Shown: positions 53,901 to 62,603, counted from the stretch's first letter. The stretch is 64,000 nt of DNA from Streptococcus sanguinis (GCF_900635155.1 NZ_LR134002.1:434001-498000); one strand, 5' to 3'. Notes: generated from the letters alone by a model not told the origin. Numbers and translations: made by a program.

Positions 53901-55517
53901 TATACCTATGTGGTTCGCTATACGCCAGATGTGCCAGGTGCTAAAGAGCAGCAGATTAGCTTTAACCTGCAGATTGATAATCAGAAGCCTTTGATTAGCT
54001 CAGGCTATATCAGTACCAAGGATGGTGCAGAAACCTTTACAGCTCGTAAGCCAAAAGATGTTGGCAACGGCGGTATTTTGAGAGAACAGGTCTTCTATCT
54101 GCAAGCAGATGAAAAAGGGAAAGAGACCTATAAAGCAGTGGATGATTTTGGCATTGAGCGTGATTACGAGCGTCGGGTTTACATCTCAGCCAATGCGGAT
54201 GGCAGCTACACCTTGCCAAAAGGAGTGGACAAGTCTAAGATATTCTATGTGGTAGAGGATTATGCGGGTAACCGTGATTCCATAGCTTTGTCAGAGCTAG
54301 TCAGTGCTGAAAATGATGGTCGTATCCGTGTCGCTCTGGTGGATGCTAATACGCATCAAGATGTATCTTCGACCTTTGTCTATCGGATCAAGGACAGCAA
54401 GGGCAAATATGTAGAGTTGGATAAGGGCAAGAAAATCAACGCTCTGCCGTTTGGACGCTACACAGCTGAGATCTTTACTTATGATAAGGATGAGCTTCGT
54501 TTCTACAGCGCTCTGACTCAGGAGTTTGAGCTGACAGCCCAAGATAGCTTTAAGACGATTGAGTTTCTGGTCAAGAAGCTGGTCTTTGCACCGGTCAGCG
54601 TTGCCTTTGATCAAGCTGTTCCGAAGAATACCCAAGTGGTTCTCAAGAATAATAATGGCGATGCTTATACGCTTCCAGCAGAACTGTTTGGCAAGCATGC
54701 CTTCGGAAGATCCGTAGCATCTGGATTCTACTCTGTCTTTGTCAACCTGCCGACCGGCTACGAGCTCTGGGAAAGTGAGCCGACTGTTGAGGTCAAAGAG
54801 GGCAAAAACAACCTGCTGAAACTGGGAGTTATCGTCAAGTCAGGCTTGCTGGCGGCTGTCAATCAGCAGTCTAGTCTGGTCGGCACTGCTCAGTATTACA
54901 ATGCTTCTGCAGCGAAGCGCACAGCTTACGACCAAGCATATCAGGCAGCCAAGGAAGCTTTGACAAGTAAACTGACCCAAGCGCAAGTTGATGCCGTAAG
55001 AGCAAAACTAGAAACAGCATCTGCTGATCTAGACGGCAAGGACTCCGATCTTGCTGCGGTTAAAGCAGCTGTGGAAGCTTATGCAGCTACTACTAAGACA
55101 GGAGCTTATGCCAATGCTAAGGATAGGACTCGCCGCGCTTATGACAAGGCCTTCCAAGCAGTGGCTCTGCTCTTGGTGCAGGACAAGGTGACCCAGGAGC
55201 AAATCGATACAGCTCTAGCTCAGCTGACTACAGCAGAGAAGAAGCTGGATGGCAAGGCGACTAACTTTACCAATCTCAAGAAGATAGTCGATGATGAGGT
55301 GCATTACCAAGCCATTAGCAATAAGTTTATCTATGCGAGTGACGCATTGAAGTCGGCTTATCTAGAAGCTTATGCACAGGCTAAGGCAGTCTTGGCGGAT
55401 CCAGGTGCCAGCCAGGAAGATGTCAAAGAAGCTATTGCCAACCTCAAAGAGGCAAAAAGAAAACTCGATGGCAGAAAGCCAAGAGTCGTAAGACCGAAAA
55501 AGCCTAGACAAGCCTAA
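50997..55517 (+). CDS. Secreted subtilisin-family serine protease with C-terminal FIVAR-like repeats
   Basis: A 1506-residue protein related to C5a peptidase/lactocepin proteases. It has a YSIRK-like signal peptide (FSLRKYKFGLASVLLG, cleavage near residue 33), an Ala/Ser/Pro/Thr-rich pro-region to about 175, and a subtilase domain with Asp203, His269 and Ser597 (GTSMATPHVAG); oxyanion Asn371 is in AAGND. An inserted protease-associated domain lies at about 420-545, and Fn3-like domains follow. Three helical repeats with LDGK/LDGR ends lie near 1310-1490. The C-terminus is KPRVVRPKKPRQA: there is no LPxTG motif or membrane anchor. Not frameshifted as far as I can see. Confidence 0.92.
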   Translation: MQRQRFSLRKYKFGLASVLLGTALIFGAGQAQADEQATASSSGQGQLSTAVVSATEPASQTTAPESQLATQAPVEKAAPASSESAASSTDQASQPSTAEAKEASAAPVEKSATSSPEQASSSAEKATQPSATETKPTAPASPTVDSPAAANSEKPATNSDAVAESPTSRDAKPSSISTNEIIKVPQTWSQGYKGQGRVVAIIDSGLDVHHEVLKISDPSNAKYQTEAALEEAKKKAGIDYGKWYNSKVVYAYNYIDGDDNIKEKNSYSHGMHVTGITAGNPNKKAPNDEYVYGVAPEAQVMFMRVFSDRQRTTSDAIYIKAIDDAVALGADTINMSLGSATGSTVDVSPSLQAAIERARAKGVSVIIAAGNDNTFGSEYSKPLVENPDYGLVGSPSTAESSISVASVNNTVLTEEVMEVRGLEKNDKLLNGHFSYSMGETNATFEKGKEYEYVHVGLGREEDFAGKDLTGKLALIQRGSFTFAEKVRNAISHGAVGALIYNNVDGANLTMSLDSESKKVPSAFISKEYGEALAAGHYKVVFNGLKVNRPHLGAGSLSDFSSWGVTTDGLLKPDVTAPGGDIYSSLNDNTYGSMKGTSMATPHVAGVAALVKEYLLQHYPDLTPAQNADLVKALIMSTAKLHVNKETGVHTSPRQQGAGIVDTAAAVSTGLYVTGDNQYPSVSLGNVQDSFTFDVTVHNITDKDRTLKMIVNTNTDAVKDGYFTLTPRKLTETVWPEVTVKAHSSQKVTVKVNTAKFAEELIKQMPNGYFLEGFVRFVDPADDGDVISLPFMGFRGQFQDLPALERPIYDLVQEGKSGFYYPVPEDKSILSDDNVSSLVTESNDTLYSTGRTAARSSIVLGTAENADGKHVLQLGADGKIRLAFSPNGDGNQDSIQYRTVLYRNINNLTASVYTADDTDYRFPIWQSSTIREGRKNYYSGQSDNPKSYLLEDTYWDGRDSKGEKLEDGLYTYVVRYTPDVPGAKEQQISFNLQIDNQKPLISSGYISTKDGAETFTARKPKDVGNGGILREQVFYLQADEKGKETYKAVDDFGIERDYERRVYISANADGSYTLPKGVDKSKIFYVVEDYAGNRDSIALSELVSAENDGRIRVALVDANTHQDVSSTFVYRIKDSKGKYVELDKGKKINALPFGRYTAEIFTYDKDELRFYSALTQEFELTAQDSFKTIEFLVKKLVFAPVSVAFDQAVPKNTQVVLKNNNGDAYTLPAELFGKHAFGRSVASGFYSVFVNLPTGYELWESEPTVEVKEGKNNLLKLGVIVKSGLLAAVNQQSSLVGTAQYYNASAAKRTAYDQAYQAAKEALTSKLTQAQVDAVRAKLETASADLDGKDSDLAAVKAAVEAYAATTKTGAYANAKDRTRRAYDKAFQAVALLLVQDKVTQEQIDTALAQLTTAEKKLDGKATNFTNLKKIVDDEVHYQAISNKFIYASDALKSAYLEAYAQAKAVLADPGASQEDVKEAIANLKEAKRKLDGRKPRVVRPKKPRQA

Positions 55518-55534
55518 TTGGTTTAGATTAGTTG

Positions 55535-55566
55535 AAATCCCTTAAGTTGAAACTTGAGGGATTTTT
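55535..55566 (+). terminator. Terminator of the subtilase gene
   Basis: AAATCCCTTAAGTT, loop GA, AACTTGAGGGATTT, then TTCG. Confidence 0.8.
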
Positions 55567-55576
55567 CGATAAGTAT

Positions 55577-55605
55577 TTTACATTGGCCCTATTTTCTGCT
55601 ATAAT
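55577..55605 (+). promoter_or_regulatory. Promoter of the T-box/glyQS operon
   Basis: TTTACA (55577-55582), 17-bp spacer, TATAAT (55600-55605) with an upstream TGC. Confidence 0.85.
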
Positions 55606-55611
55606 CTTTTT

Positions 55612-55795
55612 TAGAAAGAATTCTCATTGTCTACTTTTTAGCGAGTTCGGGATAGTGTGAGCCGGATAGGGAAGCAGTGCAGATGGCGCTTTCGGTTATA
55701 ATTTCAAAAGCAATGAAGTAATAAATTAGGGTGGAACCGCGTCTTGACGCCCCTAGGTGAATAGCCTAGGACTGTCGGATGTGGTTCTTTTGCGT
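55612..55795 (+). ncRNA. T-box riboswitch leader (glycine type by context)
   Basis: AGGGTGGAACCGCG (55727-55740) is the canonical T-box antiterminator sequence. The downstream alternative stem pairs GGAACCGCGTC with GGATGTGGTTC, followed by TTTT near 55790. GGATAGTGTGAGCCGG fits stem I elements, and GGC near 55685 is a candidate glycine specifier. With the flanking promoter and terminator it explains the 310 bases between genes. It controls the following metallopeptidase-like gene and, by read-through, glyQS. Confidence 0.88.
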
Positions 55796-55827
55796 ACTGA
55801 GTCTATTGTTCGAAAGAAAGGAGATTC

Positions 55828-56589
55828 GTGGAGAACTTTTATCTTGTAAAAGACGAGAACCAATTAGCAGCTTTTCGAGATTTCGTCGCAAAGAATGCCG
55901 CAAAGTTGCAGGATTATCTAGCTTTTTTAAAAGACGAGTTTGCGGTTTATGATTTACCGCAAGCCATCATTTGGTCCGATTTTGATTCTGCTACGCAGAT
56001 CATTCGGGAAATTCCTGTACCAGCCTATACAAATGATAGGCGGATGGTTATGACTCCCGAATTGACGGTTTGGAAAGATTTATATCTTCTTCAGTTGGAG
56101 AATTACGAGTCCTCTCACCAAACTCAAGCAATAGCAAACCACTATCAGTCTTTGTCTGAAAATTCTCTCTTGCAGATTGTGGGCCATGAGTTAGCTCATT
56201 GGTCGGAGCATTTTTTAGATGATTTTGATGGATACGGTGCCTATATCTGGTTTGAAGAAGGGATGGTTGAGTATATTAGCCGCAAGTATTTCTTTACAAA
56301 TGAGGAATTTCGAGTGGAAAAAGCTTGTAATCAGTCTCTCGTAAAGCTCTTTCAGAAAAAGCACGGTTGGCACTCATTGAATGATTTCGGCACTTCAACT
56401 TATCAAGGGAATTATGCTAGTATTTTTTACGAATACTGGCGCAGTTTTTTGACAGTTGACAAGCTAGTAGAAAATCTAGGCAGTGTGCAAGCGGTCTTTG
56501 ATTTTTATCATCGGTGGGCAAATACAGATAAAACACTTCCCTTGTTGGATTGGTTCATACAGCAGAAAATAATAGACAAAGAGATATAA
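55828..56589 (+). CDS. Putative cytoplasmic zinc metallopeptidase (gluzincin-like)
   Basis: A 253-residue protein without signal peptide. VGHELAHWSEHF gives HExxH with His120, Glu121 and His124, and WFEEGMVEYISR about 20 residues later supplies the likely third ligand (Glu143 or Glu144), the gluzincin pattern. I do not recognise a named family. The start is GTG 55828, 4 nt after AAAGGAG. It lies between the T-box and glyQ with only 20 bases before glyQ, so it should be induced with glyQS when glycine is short. A link to amino-acid recovery from peptides is inference. Confidence 0.68.
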   Translation: MENFYLVKDENQLAAFRDFVAKNAAKLQDYLAFLKDEFAVYDLPQAIIWSDFDSATQIIREIPVPAYTNDRRMVMTPELTVWKDLYLLQLENYESSHQTQAIANHYQSLSENSLLQIVGHELAHWSEHFLDDFDGYGAYIWFEEGMVEYISRKYFFTNEEFRVEKACNQSLVKLFQKKHGWHSLNDFGTSTYQGNYASIFYEYWRSFLTVDKLVENLGSVQAVFDFYHRWANTDKTLPLLDWFIQQKIIDKEI

Positions 56590-56609
56590 ACAAACTAAAG
56601 GAGTAAAAA

Positions 56610-57527
56610 ATGTCTAAGAAATTAACATTTCAAGAAATTATTTTGACTTTACAGCAGTTCTGGAATGATCAGGGTTGTATGCTCATGCAGGCTTATGACA
56701 ATGAGAAGGGGGCGGGAACGATGAGTCCCTATACCTTCCTGCGGGCTATTGGGCCAGAGCCTTGGAATGCGGCTTATGTCGAGCCGTCTCGCCGGCCAGC
56801 AGATGGCCGTTATGGGGAAAATCCTAACCGTCTTTATCAGCACCACCAATTTCAGGTGGTTATGAAGCCTTCTCCAAGCAATATTCAAGAACTTTATTTG
56901 CAGTCTTTGGAACTCTTGGGTATCAATCCACTGGAGCATGATATTCGCTTTGTCGAGGATAACTGGGAAAATCCGTCAACCGGCTCGGCTGGTCTGGGCT
57001 GGGAAGTTTGGCTGGATGGTATGGAAATCACTCAGTTCACTTATTTCCAGCAGGTCGGAGGTCTGCCAACTCAGCCGGTGACTGCTGAGGTGACTTATGG
57101 TCTGGAGCGTCTGGCTTCTTATATCCAGGAAGTAGACTCTGTCTATGATATTGAGTGGGCTGATGGCGTTAAGTATGGCGAAATTTTCACGCATCCTGAG
57201 TATGAGCATTCCAAGTACAGCTTTGAGGTCAGCGATCAAGACTTGCTCTTGGGGAATTTTGAAAAGTTTGAAGCGGAAGCCAAGCGCTGTCTGGACGAGC
57301 ATCTGGTGCACCCCGCCTATGACTATGTTCTCAAATGCTCGCATACCTTTAACCTCTTGGATGCGCGTGGCGCTGTATCTGTGACTGAGCGGGCTGGCTA
57401 TATCGCTCGTATCCGGAATTTAGCACGTGTCGTGGCCAAGACCTTTGTGGCTGAGCGCAAGCGTCTGGGCTATCCGCTTTTGGATGCAGAGACTCGCGAT
57501 AAACTCTTGGCAGAGGAGGGAGAATAA
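56610..57527 (+). CDS. glyQ: Glycyl-tRNA synthetase alpha subunit
   Basis: Catalytic subunit of the tetrameric bacterial glycyl-tRNA synthetase. The 305-residue protein starts with [19 protein letters not shown] and contains [22 protein letters not shown], both GlyQ signatures. AAAGGAG precedes the ATG. It ends 2 bases before glyS. Confidence 0.97.
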   Translation: MSKKLTFQEIILTLQQFWNDQGCMLMQAYDNEKGAGTMSPYTFLRAIGPEPWNAAYVEPSRRPADGRYGENPNRLYQHHQFQVVMKPSPSNIQELYLQSLELLGINPLEHDIRFVEDNWENPSTGSAGLGWEVWLDGMEITQFTYFQQVGGLPTQPVTAEVTYGLERLASYIQEVDSVYDIEWADGVKYGEIFTHPEYEHSKYSFEVSDQDLLLGNFEKFEAEAKRCLDEHLVHPAYDYVLKCSHTFNLLDARGAVSVTERAGYIARIRNLARVVAKTFVAERKRLGYPLLDAETRDKLLAEEGE

Positions 57528-57529
57528 TC

Positions 57530-59569
57530 ATGGTAAAAAATTTATTAGTTGAATTAGGCTTGGAGGAAATGCCAGCCTATGTCGTGACACCGAGCATGAA
57601 GCAGCTGCGCGACAAGATGGGAGCCTTCCTGACAGACCATCGTCTGACCTTTGAGAAGATTGAAATGTTCTCAACGCCTCGCCGTTTGGCGGTGCGCGTG
57701 GTTGGCTTGGCGGACAAGCAGTCTGATTTGACAGAAGATTTCAAAGGTCCTTCTAAGAAAATTGCTCTGGATGAAGATGGGAACTTTACCAAGGCTGCAG
57801 AAGGCTTTGTCCGTGGCAAGGGTTTAACGGTTGATGACATTACTTTCCGCGAAATCAAAGGTGAAGAATACGTCTATGTGACCAAGGAAGAAATCGGTCG
57901 CCCTGTAGAAGAGATCATCCCAGCAGTGACAGAAGTTCTGCAAGCCCTGACCTTCCCTGTCAGCATGCACTGGGCCAACAACACCTTTGAATACATCCGC
58001 CCGGTCCACACCTTGACTGTACTCTTAGATGAGCAGGCCTTTGACTTGGATTTCTTGGATATCAAGAGCGGCCGTACTAGCCGAGGACACCGCTTCCTGG
58101 GTCAAGAAACGGAGATTGCTTCAGCAGATTCTTATGAAGATGACCTACGGGCTCAGTTTGTCATTGCCAGTCCTCTTGAGCGGGGAGATATGATTGTCGA
58201 GCAGATTCGAGCACTTGAAGAGGAGCACGGAGTTTCTATCGAGATTGACGAAGACCTACTCAATGAAGTGTTGAATCTGGTAGAATATCCAACTGCTTTT
58301 CTAGGTAATTTTGATGCCAAATATTTAGAGGTGCCTGAGGAAGTCTTGGTAACTTCCATGAAAGAGCACCAGCGTTATTTTGTTGTGCGCGATGCTGAAG
58401 GCAAACTTTTGCCGCACTTCATCTCTGTCCGCAATGGGAATGCAGAGCATTTAGAAAATGTCATCAAGGGAAATGAGAAAGTCTTGGTGGCTCGTCTGGA
58501 AGACGGGGAATTCTTCTGGCGGGAAGACCAAAAGCTGGCTATTGCTGACTTGGTTGAAAAGCTGAGCAATGTGACCTTCCACGAAAAGATTGGCTCTCTG
58601 GCAGAGCACATGGAGCGAACTGGCAAGATTGCTGCTCTCTTGGCACAAGAGGCAGGATTGGATGCTGATGAGACAGCTGACTTGGCTCGTGCAGCGGCTA
58701 TTTATAAGTTTGATTTGCTGACTGGCATGGTTGGGGAATTTGATGAGCTGCAAGGTATCATGGGTGAAAAGTATGCTCTTCTGGCTGGTGAGAATGCTAC
58801 GGTGGCAGCTGCCATTCGGGAGCACTATATGCCGACTTCAGCCGATGGCGAATTGCCTGACACCAAGGTCGGAGCAGTCTTGGCTCTGGCTGATAAGCTG
58901 GATACCATTCTGTCCTTCTTCTCAGTTGGGCTGATTCCGAGCGGTTCCAATGACCCGTATGCACTACGCCGTGCGACTCAGGGTGTTGTGCGTATCTTGG
59001 ACAAGTTTGGCTGGAACATTGACTTGGCTCAGCTTCTTGGTCGACTTTACGAACTGAAGTTTGATAGCCTAAGCTATGACAATCAAGAGGCCGTGCTGGA
59101 CTTCTTCCGTGCCCGTGTTGAGAAAATGATGGATCGCAGCATTCCAAAAGATATCGTGACAGCTGTTCTTCAAAGCACTCATTTCGTCGTACGCGATTTG
59201 GTAGAAACAGCTGCGCTTTTAGCAGAAAAAGCTCAGGAAGATAACTTCAAGTCAGCAGTGGAAAGCCTATCTCGAGTCTTTAATCTAGCTGAGAAAGCCC
59301 AAGGTCAGACAGCTGTCAATCCAGCTCTCTTTGAAAATCAAGAGGAAAAAGACTTGGCAGCTGCCATTGAAGCAGTAGAGCTGACATCTGACTTAGCGGC
59401 CAATTTGGATCAACTCTTTGCCCTCAGTCCAGTTATTGACGCTTTCTTTGACCATACCATGGTTATGGCTGATGATGAGGCTGTGCGCAGCAACCGCCTA
59501 GCTCTCCTCGCATCTCTGACAGCAAAGGCGGGACAGCTGGCCCAGTTTAATCAGATTAATACGAAATAA
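57530..59569 (+). CDS. glyS: Glycyl-tRNA synthetase beta subunit
   Basis: tRNA-binding subunit partnering GlyQ. The 679-residue protein begins [22 protein letters not shown] and shows [18 protein letters not shown] and the HD-like [29 protein letters not shown] segment typical of GlyS. The gene lies directly behind glyQ, fitting coordinated synthesis. Confidence 0.97.
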   Translation: MVKNLLVELGLEEMPAYVVTPSMKQLRDKMGAFLTDHRLTFEKIEMFSTPRRLAVRVVGLADKQSDLTEDFKGPSKKIALDEDGNFTKAAEGFVRGKGLTVDDITFREIKGEEYVYVTKEEIGRPVEEIIPAVTEVLQALTFPVSMHWANNTFEYIRPVHTLTVLLDEQAFDLDFLDIKSGRTSRGHRFLGQETEIASADSYEDDLRAQFVIASPLERGDMIVEQIRALEEEHGVSIEIDEDLLNEVLNLVEYPTAFLGNFDAKYLEVPEEVLVTSMKEHQRYFVVRDAEGKLLPHFISVRNGNAEHLENVIKGNEKVLVARLEDGEFFWREDQKLAIADLVEKLSNVTFHEKIGSLAEHMERTGKIAALLAQEAGLDADETADLARAAAIYKFDLLTGMVGEFDELQGIMGEKYALLAGENATVAAAIREHYMPTSADGELPDTKVGAVLALADKLDTILSFFSVGLIPSGSNDPYALRRATQGVVRILDKFGWNIDLAQLLGRLYELKFDSLSYDNQEAVLDFFRARVEKMMDRSIPKDIVTAVLQSTHFVVRDLVETAALLAEKAQEDNFKSAVESLSRVFNLAEKAQGQTAVNPALFENQEEKDLAAAIEAVELTSDLAANLDQLFALSPVIDAFFDHTMVMADDEAVRSNRLALLASLTAKAGQLAQFNQINTK

Positions 59570-59589
59570 AAGGTAAGAGAGGTAGAATC

Positions 59590-59847
59590 ATGGATCCTAA
59601 AAAAATTGAACGCATCAACGAACTAGCTAAAAAGAAAAAAGCTGAAGGTCTAACTGCTGAGGAAAAAGTGGAACAAGCCAAGCTTCGTGAAGAGTATATC
59701 GAAGGCTACCGTCGCTCTGTTCGTCATCACATCGAAGGCATCAAGATTGTTGATGAGGATGGCAATGATGTGACACCTGAGAAGTTGCGTCAAGTTCAGC
59801 GCGAGAAAGGCCTTCATGGCCGAAGTCTGGATGACCCAGAGTCTTAA
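59590..59847 (+). CDS. DUF896 / UPF0291 (YnzC-like) small protein
   Basis: An 85-residue helical, charged protein with [20 protein letters not shown] and [19 protein letters not shown], the DUF896 signature. AGAGAGGT precedes the ATG, 20 bases after glyS, so it is probably the last gene of the T-box operon. Function unknown. Confidence 0.9.
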   Translation: MDPKKIERINELAKKKKAEGLTAEEKVEQAKLREEYIEGYRRSVRHHIEGIKIVDEDGNDVTPEKLRQVQREKGLHGRSLDDPES

Positions 59848-59860
59848 GTAAATATAAAAA

Positions 59861-59906
59861 AATCCCTCGCTAGGAAGCTCGAAAGTTCCTGTCGAGGGGT
59901 TCTTTT
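59861..59906 (+). terminator. Terminator of the glyQS operon
   Basis: AATCCCTCG with inner GGAA/TTCC and CGAGGGGTT, then CTTTTATT. Its right end touches the stop codon of the converging 58-aa gene. Confidence 0.75.
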
Positions 59907-60081
59907 ATTCTTGTTTACGTTTTTTCAAAATGCGGAGGGCTACATAGATGCAGCTAACGATGATTGCTACATCCAGCCAGAAAATCCAAGGCTCCGTGAT
60001 ACGGAAAAAGAAATAAGCAGCGATGGCAATAATGAGGGACAGAATGCCTAGATCCATTTTTTCTTTGAGATTTAGTCTCAT
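59905..60081 (-). CDS. Small membrane protein (58 aa) of the DUF3278 cassette
   Basis: Minus-strand frame starting at ATG 60081, MRLNLKEKMDLGILSLIIAI, ending at TAA 59905. Two hydrophobic segments (about residues 10-26 and 32-49) are separated by RITEPW, and the C-terminus is basic (KKRKQE). Its ATG overlaps the stop of the preceding DUF3278 gene (ATGA), which supports real, coupled translation; GGAGGAAG lies about 5 nt upstream. Not a family I recognise. Confidence 0.7.
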   Translation of the reverse strand: MRLNLKEKMDLGILSLIIAIAAYFFFRITEPWIFWLDVAIIVSCIYVALRILKKRKQE

Positions 60082-60620
60082 AGGTCTTCTTCCTCCTTTT
60101 TTTGTGCTTGGCGAATCTTTCCTTTGGCAATGAAATGCATCATCAGTCCAAATCCAAGGCCTGCGGCTAATCCAGTTATAATGAGTTTAGGCTGAAGCAA
60201 AACTTGTAGGATATCTTTCTTTTCCATGACAGCTATCATGATGCCGAAGAGAGGGTAAAAGAGCAACCAATAAGAGAAACCTGCTTTGAGACCAGCATGT
60301 TTCATAGCTTTTTCTTCTTTTTCATCCTGAAGTCCTAGCTCTAGGTCATCAATTCCTTTGCGGCGTGCTTGGATGACTATATAGACACAGAAGCCGAGGA
60401 TAAGGATTTCCAGCAGGATAGGATAGGCAACAGCGATAATTTTGGGCCAGCGAAAGGCTAGGGGAAAGGCGATAGCATTGCCAAAAATCAGAATAAAGAA
60501 AAGCCAGATGAAGCCTATATTTCCTAAGTGTTCAGCCTGTTGACGTTTTTGCTCGTCCAAAGGTCCAGTAATGCCGTAAAATCGTTTGATCATCTTGTCT
60601 GAGAATGTTTCTTTTTTCAT
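60078..60620 (-). CDS. DUF3278 family membrane protein, copy 2
   Basis: A 180-residue protein. The N-terminal cytoplasmic segment MIKRFYGITGPLDEQKRQQ is the DUF3278 signature, followed by about four membrane segments (residues 33-52, 62-84, 112-133, 146-165) and a Glu/Lys-rich end. The first 41 residues are almost identical to the upstream paralog at 60652-61182 and the rest has diverged. GAAAGGAAAC precedes the ATG. Function unknown; the family is often next to small XRE regulators, as here. Confidence 0.8.
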   Translation of the reverse strand: MKKETFSDKMIKRFYGITGPLDEQKRQQAEHLGNIGFIWLFFILIFGNAIAFPLAFRWPKIIAVAYPILLEILILGFCVYIVIQARRKGIDDLELGLQDEKEEKAMKHAGLKAGFSYWLLFYPLFGIMIAVMEKKDILQVLLQPKLIITGLAAGLGFGLMMHFIAKGKIRQAQKKEEEDL

Positions 60621-60651
60621 GTTTGTTTCCTTTCTAGCTTAGGTCAAGGTA

Positions 60652-61182
60652 TTATTCGCTCTGTTCAGTATGGTGTTTGCGTGATTTAAAGTAAAAGCTG
60701 ATAAAAACACCTAAAATGCTAGCGACCAAGGCTGATTTCAGGATTCGATCAGCTTGTAAAAAGAGAGTGAAAAAGTCTTGCTTGAGAGTGACTGCTTCTA
60801 CAAGGCTAAAGATAGGATGGAAAGTCAACCCAACGAAGAGAGCAATCTTAAGACCGGGATATTGAAGCTTGCGCCTTTCTTTTTCACTCATGAGTTCCAA
60901 ATCCAAATCTGCCAGGTGCTCTTTCTCAGACCTGAAGTAAATGATACCAGCTATTATAAAGGTAAGAACCTCTATAATAATGGGGTAAATTCGAGCATCT
61001 AAGCCTGGATAGATATCGGCTAGCATGAAAGCTAGGAAATTACCAACTTGCAAAATCAAGAAAAGCCAAATAAAGCCTATATTTCCTAAGTGCTCAGCCT
61101 GTTGGCGCTTTTGCTCGTCCAAAGGTCCAGTAATGCCGTAAAATCGTTTAATCATCTTGTCTGAGAATGTTTGTTTTTTCAT
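60652..61182 (-). CDS. DUF3278 family membrane protein, copy 1
   Basis: A 176-residue paralog of the next gene with the same N-terminus (MIKRFYGITGPLDEQKRQQAE), then four probable membrane segments and a basic, His-containing tail. It lies 47 bases after the XRE regulator gene. The ribosome binding site and first 120 bases are nearly identical to copy 2, showing tandem duplication or gene conversion. Confidence 0.8.
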   Translation of the reverse strand: MKKQTFSDKMIKRFYGITGPLDEQKRQQAEHLGNIGFIWLFLILQVGNFLAFMLADIYPGLDARIYPIIIEVLTFIIAGIIYFRSEKEHLADLDLELMSEKERRKLQYPGLKIALFVGLTFHPIFSLVEAVTLKQDFFTLFLQADRILKSALVASILGVFISFYFKSRKHHTEQSE

Positions 61183-61229
61183 GTTTGTTTCCTTTCTTTA
61201 GGTATGAATGTTGCTGCAGGGAAAAACTC

Positions 61230-61445
61230 TTAGTCATTTGAATCTTCATCTGTCAGCTGGGATTCCCAAAAGAGGGCGTTGAGGTCAGTATCCAGCGCTC
61301 TAGCCAGATTGATACAGAGCTCGAGGGTGGGGTTGTATTTGTTGTTTTCAATCATATTGATAGTTTGCCGCGATACCCCGATAGACTTGGCCAACTCTAG
61401 TTGAGACATCTTTTTTTCTTTTCGAAATTCTTTGACACGATTCAT
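61230..61445 (-). CDS. Small XRE-family regulator
   Basis: A 71-residue Cro/CI-type protein: VKEFRKEKKMSQLELAKSIGVSRQTINMIENNKYNPTLELC covers the helix-turn-helix (residues 4-44) and LARALDTDLNALFW is the usual dimer helix of YozG-like regulators. AAAGGAAGGG precedes the ATG. It heads a minus-strand operon with the two DUF3278 genes and the 58-aa gene and probably autoregulates through the TATAACTGA repeat. Confidence 0.88.
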   Translation of the reverse strand: MNRVKEFRKEKKMSQLELAKSIGVSRQTINMIENNKYNPTLELCINLARALDTDLNALFWESQLTDEDSND

Positions 61446-61466
61446 TACACCCTTCCTTTCTAATAC

Positions 61467-61502
61467 TATAACTGATAGCTTTCAGTAACTTTGTCAGTTA
61501 TA
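61467..61502 (-). promoter_or_regulatory. Inverted-repeat operator upstream of the XRE gene
   Basis: TATAACTGA (complement of 61494-61502) and TCAGTTATA (complement of 61467-61475) are exact inverted copies 18 bases apart, lying between the promoter and the XRE start. Confidence 0.6.
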
Positions 61503-61522
61503 TTTGACTTTTATTTTATGCT

Positions 61523-61552
61523 AGTATAATACTTTTCGAAAAAAGTGTCAAG
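61523..61552 (-). promoter_or_regulatory. Promoter of the XRE-DUF3278 cassette
   Basis: Minus strand TTGACA (61547-61552), 18-bp spacer, TATACT (61523-61528). Confidence 0.6.
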
Positions 61553-61627
61553 TATATCTGACAAAAAATTTTAAAAATGATTTCATCCGCTTACTTTTTC
61601 TTTTAAATTTTTTTTTGCTTTTGAATG

Positions 61628-61636
61628 TGATATAAT
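61628..61636 (+). promoter_or_regulatory. Extended -10 promoter directly before rsmH
   Basis: TGATATAAT with the -10 at 61631-61636; the rsmH ATG follows 9 nt later, leaving almost no leader. Confidence 0.6.
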
Positions 61637-61645
61637 AAGTAAGAT

Positions 61646-62596
61646 ATGACAAACGAATTTCATCACATTACTGTTCTTCTTCATGAAACGGTTGACCAGC
61701 TGGCTGTTAAGCCTGCCGGCATCTATGTCGATGCGACCCTTGGGGGTGCTGGTCACAGCGAATATCTTTTGAGCCAGCTCGGGGATGAGGGGCATCTTTA
61801 TGCTTTTGATCAGGACCAGACAGCTATTGACAATGCTAAAAAGCGCCTGGCTCCTTATGTAGAGCGGGGGATGGTGACCTTTATCAAGGACAATTTTCGC
61901 CACCTCAAGAGCCGTTTGCAAGAAGCCGGTGTGGAAGAAATTGATGGGATTTGTTATGACTTAGGCGTTTCCAGTCCTCAGCTGGATCAGCGTGAGCGTG
62001 GTTTTTCCTATAAACAGGATGCGCCTTTGGATATGCGCATGAACCGCGATGCAGCCTTGACAGCTTTTGAGGTTGTTAATCATTATAGCTATCAGGATTT
62101 AGTACGAATCTTTTTTAAATACGGCGAAGATAAGTTTTCTAAGCAGATTGCTCGCAAGATTGAGCAGGTTAGAAGTGTCAAGCCCATTGAAACAACGACA
62201 GAACTGGCTGAAATTATCAAGTCAGCCAAGCCAGTTAAGGAGTTAAAGAAGAAAGGTCATCCAGCCAAGCAGATTTTTCAGGCCATTCGGATTGAGGTCA
62301 ATGATGAGTTGGGCGCTGCGGATGAGTCTATTCAGCAAGCAATTGATTTGCTGGCGGTGGACGGCCGGATTGCGGTCATTACCTTTCATTCGCTGGAAGA
62401 CCGCCTGACCAAGCAGCTTTTCAAAGAGGCGTCGACAGTGGATATTCCTAAAGGCTTGCCCTTCATTCCTGATGAACTGCAGCCTAAGCTGGAGCTGGTC
62501 AGCCGCAAACCAATTTTACCAAGCAAAGAAGAATTAGAAAGCAATAACCGGGCTCATTCCGCCAAGCTGCGCGTGGCCCGTAAGATACACAAGTGA
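61646..62596 (+). CDS. rsmH: 16S rRNA (cytosine-1402-N4)-methyltransferase
   Basis: Methylates C1402 in the decoding centre. The 316-residue protein shows [15 protein letters not shown] (SAM motif), [19 protein letters not shown] and LDMRMNRDA, all RsmH/MraW signatures. It is the first gene of the division cluster rsmH-ftsL-pbp2X. No ribosome binding site is visible; the -10 box lies 9 nt before the ATG. Confidence 0.96.
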   Translation: MTNEFHHITVLLHETVDQLAVKPAGIYVDATLGGAGHSEYLLSQLGDEGHLYAFDQDQTAIDNAKKRLAPYVERGMVTFIKDNFRHLKSRLQEAGVEEIDGICYDLGVSSPQLDQRERGFSYKQDAPLDMRMNRDAALTAFEVVNHYSYQDLVRIFFKYGEDKFSKQIARKIEQVRSVKPIETTTELAEIIKSAKPVKELKKKGHPAKQIFQAIRIEVNDELGAADESIQQAIDLLAVDGRIAVITFHSLEDRLTKQLFKEASTVDIPKGLPFIPDELQPKLELVSRKPILPSKEELESNNRAHSAKLRVARKIHK

Positions 62597-62603
62597 GGAA
62601 GAA

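Noticed and set aside
60540-61182. Direct repeat about 560 bases apart
   Set aside because: It is not a mobile-element end or CRISPR unit; it is the shared start of the two DUF3278 paralogs and their ribosome sites.
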